Assembly (NCBI RefSeq): GCF_003609835.1
Contig: NZ_AP017898.1
Span: forward strand, 3,038,001-3,102,000
Reading direction: 5' to 3'
DNA: 64,000 bases
Origin: Sphingopyxis sp. FD7
GTDB lineage: Bacteria; Pseudomonadota; Alphaproteobacteria; Sphingomonadales; Sphingomonadaceae
Part shown: positions 60,419 to 64,000 of the stretch, in pieces
How positions within the stretch are numbered: position 1 is the first letter of the stretch
How the letters are laid out: every line of letters starts with the position of its first letter
Notes under the pieces: model-generated
The model's database searches: none
The model's input: only the letters and a program-made list of their open reading frames with translations
What the model was told of the DNA's origin: nothing
Program-made: the position numbers and the translations under genes

Positions 60419-61178
60419 TCGCCGCTTCTGGCTGCGCGCCGCCGCGCTGGTCGGCGCCGCCGCGCTGCTCACCGCCGCCACTCCGGCGTTCGCGCAAGCC
60501 GCCGACGGACTCAGCCGTGCGGTGAACGAAATCGGCGGCGACGGCCGACCCTTGAGCCTGTCGCTTCAGATCCTCGTCCTGATGAGCCTCTTGACGGTGC
60601 TGCCGTCGCTGCTGCTCATGATGACCAGCTTCACGCGCATCATCATCGTGCTGTCGATCCTGCGCCATGCGCTCGGGCTCCAGCAGACGCCGCCCAACCA
60701 GGTGCTCGTCGGCCTCAGCCTCTTCCTCTCGCTGTTCGTCATGCAGCCCGTAATCAGCGAAGTGAACCGGGTCGCGATCGAGCCCTATGGCCAGGAACAG
60801 ATCGACATCGGCGAGGCCGTGTCGCGTTCGGGCGACGCGCTGCACGGTTTCATGATGAAACAGACGCGCAAGACCGACCTGATGATGTTCGCCAAGATCG
60901 CCAAGGCGCCGGCCTATGCAAGCCCGAAGGACGTGCCTTTCTCGATCCTGCTCCCCGCCTTTGTCACCAGCGAACTCAAGACCGCGTTCCAGATCGGCTT
61001 TCTCATCTTCCTGCCCTTCCTCGTCATCGACCTGATCGTTGCATCGGCGCTGATGTCCTTGGGCATGATGATGTTGTCGCCGACGATCATCTCGATGCCC
61101 TTCAAGCTTCTGCTCTTCGTCCTCGTCGACGGCTGGGCGCTGACGATGGGGTCGCTCGCCTCCTCCTTCGTGGGTTAG
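60408..61178 (+). CDS. fliP: Flagellar export gate protein FliP
   Basis: A 256-residue gate subunit with a cleavable signal sequence (about 1-29, ending PAFAQAA), a feature of flagellar but not virulence-type homologues. Four helices follow, with LLMMTSFTRIIIVLSILRHAL, PPNQVLVGLSLFLSLFVM and SELKTAFQIGFLIFLPFLVID (all by their ends). The ATG at 60408 overlaps fliO. Confidence 0.96.
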   Translation: MSIDRRFWLRAAALVGAAALLTAATPAFAQAADGLSRAVNEIGGDGRPLSLSLQILVLMSLLTVLPSLLLMMTSFTRIIIVLSILRHALGLQQTPPNQVLVGLSLFLSLFVMQPVISEVNRVAIEPYGQEQIDIGEAVSRSGDALHGFMMKQTRKTDLMMFAKIAKAPAYASPKDVPFSILLPAFVTSELKTAFQIGFLIFLPFLVIDLIVASALMSLGMMMLSPTIISMPFKLLLFVLVDGWALTMGSLASSFVG

Positions 61179-61193
61179 CAGGGGTCTGGCAAC

Positions 61194-61463
61194 ATGGAAG
61201 CCGACTATTTCATCGGGGTCGCGCAGCAGTCGCTGTGGATTCTCGCGCTCGCTTCGGCGCCCTTGTTGCTGCCGGTGCTCATCATCGGCGTGCTGCTCGG
61301 CATGGTGCAGGCGGCGACGTCGATCAACGAACAGACGCTGACCTTCGTGCCCAAGCTGATCGTCGCGGCGATCTGTCTCGCGATCTTCGGCGGCAGCATC
61401 CTCGTGCTGCTCACCGATTTCACCCGCGACCTGTTCGCGCAGATTCCGGCGCTGGTGCGCTAA
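61194..61463 (+). CDS. fliQ: Flagellar export gate protein FliQ
   Basis: An 89-residue protein with two helices, including LPVLIIGVLLGMVQAATSIN and EQTLTFVPKLIVAAICLAIF (by their ends). It forms part of the FliPQR export channel. It lies 15 bases after fliP and 7 before fliR. Confidence 0.95.
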   Translation: MEADYFIGVAQQSLWILALASAPLLLPVLIIGVLLGMVQAATSINEQTLTFVPKLIVAAICLAIFGGSILVLLTDFTRDLFAQIPALVR

Positions 61464-61470
61464 ACCGGCC

Positions 61471-62250
61471 GTGAACCCCGCCGACATCCCCAATGTCGAG
61501 GCGATGCTCCAGCTGTGGATGCTGGGGATGATCCGTCCCGGCGCGGCCTTTATCGCCGCACCCGTGTTCGGCGCGGCGAATGTGCCGGTGCAGCTCCGGC
61601 TCGTGATCGCGCTCGCGGTCGGCGTGCCCGCGGTCGCGGCGTCGGGCATGGTGCTGCCCGCCGAAGGGATCGTGTCGGTGCCGGGGCTCTTCTTCATCAT
61701 GGGCGAGGTGGTGATCGGCCTTGCGATCGGCTTTATGCTCCAGATGGGGCTCGCCGCAGCGCTGCTCGCGGGCGAAGTCATCAGCAACGCGATGGGCCTC
61801 GGCTTCGCGTCGATGGTCGATCCCTTGAGCGGCGCGTCGAGTTCGGCGATCGGCCAGTTCCTCGCGATGCTCGCGACCGCGCTCTTCCTCGCCGCCGACG
61901 GCCACCTGCTGCTGATCGACATTGTCGTGGACAGCTACGCCGCCCTCCCCCCCGGCAACGCCTTTCCGTCGTGGGACGCGCTCGGCGGCGTCATCCGTTT
62001 CGGCAGCCTGATGTTCGCCGCCGCGCTGACGATCGCGATGCCCGTGGGGTTCGTGCTGATCCTCGTCCAGATCATCATGGGCGTGATCGGCCGCTCGGCG
62101 CCCGCGCTCAACCTGTTCGCGGTCGGCATCCCCGCGACCTTGCTCGCCGGGATTGTCCTGCTCGGCGTCGCGACGCCCGCGATGGCCGAAGCGATCCTGC
62201 GCATCCTCTCCGACGCGCTCGACGCCGCGCGGATGGTCGCGGGCGTCTGA
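61471..62250 (+). CDS. fliR: Flagellar export gate protein FliR
   Basis: A 259-residue protein with about six helices, including MIRPGAAFIAAPVFGAANVP, GEVVIGLAIGFMLQMGLAAA and MGLGFASMVDPLSGASSSAI. The start is GTG 61471. It completes the FliPQR channel. Directly followed by flhB (3-base gap), with which some bacteria have it fused. Confidence 0.94.
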   Translation: MNPADIPNVEAMLQLWMLGMIRPGAAFIAAPVFGAANVPVQLRLVIALAVGVPAVAASGMVLPAEGIVSVPGLFFIMGEVVIGLAIGFMLQMGLAAALLAGEVISNAMGLGFASMVDPLSGASSSAIGQFLAMLATALFLAADGHLLLIDIVVDSYAALPPGNAFPSWDALGGVIRFGSLMFAAALTIAMPVGFVLILVQIIMGVIGRSAPALNLFAVGIPATLLAGIVLLGVATPAMAEAILRILSDALDAARMVAGV

Positions 62251-62253
62251 GCC

Positions 62254-63393
62254 ATGGCGGAGGGCCCCGACAAGGACCAGAAAACCGAACAGCCGACGGC
62301 GAAGAAGCGCGCCGATTCGATGCGCGAGGGCGATGTGCTGATGTCGCGCGAGCTGGCGACCGCGCTGATGATGCTCGCCGCCGCGGGGTGGATCGTCGCC
62401 GCGGGCGGCTGGTTCGTGCAGTCGGCGGGCGACCTCGTCCGTCGCGGCCTCACCCTGACCGCCGCCGACGTCGCCGATTTCGCCCCCGCGGAGGCGCTGA
62501 TGCGAAACGGCGCCGAAATCCTGCTGCCGCTCGCGAGTCTGTTCGCGCTGGCGCTCGGCGCCGCGGTCGCAGGCCCCGCGATGCTCGGCTCGATGGGCTG
62601 GCGCGGGAAGGCGCTGCATTTCAAGGGCAACCGCATCAATCCGTTGACCGGACTCAAGCGCATGTTCGGAATGCAGGGCGCGACCGAGCTGGCCAAGGCG
62701 ATCGCGAAAGTGCTGCTGCTCGGGACGATCGGTTACTGGCTGGTCGCGAGCAGCCTGCCCGCGATCATGACGATGGCGTCCACCGACCTGATCGCCGCGA
62801 TCGGCCTTGCCGGCAAGGCGATCGGCCATGCGATGCTGGCGCTCGCCGGGGGGCTCGTCGTCATCGCGCTGATCGACGTGCCGGTGCAATGGTTCCAGCG
62901 CAACAAGCGGCTGATGATGAGCAAGCAGGAGGTGAAGGACGAGATGCGCCAGTCCGACGGCGCGCCCGAACTCAAGCAGGCGCAGCGCCAGCGCGCGCAC
63001 GAGATTTTGAGCGGATCGGCGCGCAAGGCGGTGTCCGAGGCGACCGTCGTGCTCACCAACCCGACACATTTTTCGGTCGCGCTGCGCTATAGGCCGGGGA
63101 CCGACGCCGCGCCGGTCGTCGTCGCGCGCGGGCGCGGCGACGTCGCTTTGTCGATCCGCGAACTCGCGCGCACGGCCAATGTGCCGCTGCTCGAATATCC
63201 GCAGCTGACCCGCGCCATCTATTTCACCGCGCGCGCGGGGCGCACCATCCCCGAAGAATTGTTCGTTGCGGTGGCGACCGTGCTCGCCTTCGTCTTCCAG
63301 CTCGAACGCGCGGTCGCCGACGGCATCGCGCCGCCCGCGGTCGATGTGCCGCCCTCGCACCGTTTCGACCCCGAGGGGCGGCGCCAGGCTTAA
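62254..63393 (+). CDS. flhB: Flagellar export switch protein FlhB
   Basis: A 379-residue protein with four helices in the first 210 residues and a cytoplasmic autocleavage domain with the invariant NPTH motif (N269-H272, in TVVLTNPTHFSVALRY). Cleavage after the Asn switches export from rod/hook to filament proteins. It begins with EGPDKDQKTEQPTAKK, the usual FlhB leader. Its TAA stop is also part of the fliD promoter. Confidence 0.96.
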   Translation: MAEGPDKDQKTEQPTAKKRADSMREGDVLMSRELATALMMLAAAGWIVAAGGWFVQSAGDLVRRGLTLTAADVADFAPAEALMRNGAEILLPLASLFALALGAAVAGPAMLGSMGWRGKALHFKGNRINPLTGLKRMFGMQGATELAKAIAKVLLLGTIGYWLVASSLPAIMTMASTDLIAAIGLAGKAIGHAMLALAGGLVVIALIDVPVQWFQRNKRLMMSKQEVKDEMRQSDGAPELKQAQRQRAHEILSGSARKAVSEATVVLTNPTHFSVALRYRPGTDAAPVVVARGRGDVALSIRELARTANVPLLEYPQLTRAIYFTARAGRTIPEELFVAVATVLAFVFQLERAVADGIAPPAVDVPPSHRFDPEGRRQA

Positions 63394-63416
63394 GGTCGCC
63401 CGCCCGCTGCCGTTAA
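63390..63416 (+). promoter_or_regulatory. Sigma-28-type promoter of fliD
   Basis: TTAA (63390-63393, overlapping the flhB stop), 15 bases, GCCGTTAA (63409-63416). This is identical in layout to the flagellin promoter at 51442-51468 and close to the FliA consensus. It puts fliD under late control, though the gene directly follows the sigma-54 operon. Confidence 0.75.
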
Positions 63417-63438
63417 GCAGTGCGAAGGATATTTCGCC

Positions 63439-64000
63439 ATGGTCAATTCCATCGCCAACAGCCTGGGCTTCGGGTCGGGCATCGACATTCCGAAGCTGGT
63501 CGACGACCTGTCGAACGCATCGCGCCAACCCAAGATTGCGCGCCTCACCGAATTGACGCAGGCGAACCAGACACGGATCAGCGCGGTGGCGCAGGCGCGC
63601 GCCGACCTCGACGGATTTGCCGATTCCCTGAGCCAGATGATCGGCGACGGGACGCTGCGCAGCACCCCGACCGTGTCCGACGACAGCGTGCTCGGCGCGA
63701 CCAGCCGCGCGGGCCTGTCGGCCGACAGCTTTGCCGCGACCGTCGTGGTGAACCAGCTTGCGCGCGCGCAGACCAATTATTCGGGCGTCGTCGCCGATCG
63801 CACCGCCGCGATCGGCACGGGAACGATGACGCTGACCGTCGGCGGCGTCGCGCAGGCGATCGCGATCGACGCGGCGGGCAACAGCCTCGACGGGCTTGCC
63901 GAAGCGATCAACGCGAGCGGCGCGGGCGTCACGGCCTCAATCATCGCCGACGAGGGCGGCCACCGGCTGATCCTGAAAGGCCCGACGGGCGAAGCCAATG
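63439..64000 (+). CDS. fliD: Flagellar cap protein FliD (5' part, cut by the window end)
   Basis: The first 187 codons of a filament-cap protein. The start MVNSIANSLGFGSGIDIPKL has the GSGID motif of FliD N-termini, followed by a helical region and a beta-rich segment (VVVNQLARAQTNYSG, VGGVAQAIAIDAAGN). The ATG at 63439 has GAAGGA upstream. The remaining, larger part lies beyond 64000. Confidence 0.9.
   Translation, partial: MVNSIANSLGFGSGIDIPKLVDDLSNASRQPKIARLTELTQANQTRISAVAQARADLDGFADSLSQMIGDGTLRSTPTVSDDSVLGATSRAGLSADSFAATVVVNQLARAQTNYSGVVADRTAAIGTGTMTLTVGGVAQAIAIDAAGNSLDGLAEAINASGAGVTASIIADEGGHRLILKGPTGEAN

Noticed and set aside
61420-63528. A 700-codon minus-strand frame under fliR-flhB, and a similar one at 52410-54197 under fliF-fliG
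   Set aside because: Arg/Asp/His-rich shadow frames; the flagellar genes on the plus strand are unambiguous.

Overview
The window is a GC-rich, gene-dense stretch of an alphaproteobacterial chromosome. Several features point to the order Sphingomonadales, most probably a Sphingopyxis-like marine or brackish species: the MipZ division ATPase, zinc-free L33 and L36, MmcB, many short intergenic palindromes of the sphingomonad type, an ectoine/hydroxyectoine locus and a complete flagellar export/basal-body operon. This placement rests on protein style and gene content, not on a database search. I saw no rRNA, tRNA, CRISPR array, prophage or transposase gene.

Layout. 0-6 kb: feoAB iron uptake, ssb, mmcB, then riboflavin genes ribD/ribE on the minus strand and a candidate small RNA. 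5.7-12.6 kb: a thioesterase, aminopeptidase P, a secreted S9 peptidase, a secreted serine hydrolase, a HAD phosphatase and rpmJ. 12.7-18.6 kb: rpoN-lptB, a phosphohexomutase, mipZ and divergent panC. 18.6-26.1 kb: one long minus-strand operon of mostly uncharacterised membrane proteins around a MoxR AAA+ ATPase (DUF4129, DUF4350, MoxR, DUF58, SpoIIM-like, RDD, nitroreductase, lipoprotein). 26.3-29.6 kb: a fused 2-oxoacid dehydrogenase E1 paired with a FabD-like acyltransferase. 29.8-34.3 kb: a LuxR-type regulator with a degenerate receiver, a Gly/Ala-rich exported protein, an exported subtilase, and a divergent ECF sigma/anti-sigma pair. 34.3-42.3 kb: ectABC-ectD-ask plus two MFS transporters, with a divergent MarR regulator. 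42.4-50.4 kb: housekeeping genes (rpmG, tonB, gltX, nadE, prs, a HisN-like phosphatase, rpmI-rplT). 50.5-64 kb: flagellin and fliEFGHIJKLMNOPQR-flhB-fliD, with fliD cut by the window end.

How the parts connect. RpoN (12.9 kb) has a textbook -24/-12 site upstream of fliE. Flagellin and fliD share a different, sigma-28-like promoter, which gives the usual early/late flagellar hierarchy. The ectoine block carries a sigma70-type promoter overlapped by a palindrome beside its MarR regulator. The ECF sigma gene and the subtilase share what looks like one symmetrical, bidirectional ECF promoter.

The parts most worth following up are the MoxR/DUF58/SpoIIM/RDD operon, the E1 plus acyltransferase pair, the symmetrical ECF promoter with its exported-protease locus, the small RNA at about 5.6 kb, and several families of paired inverted repeats between or inside operons.
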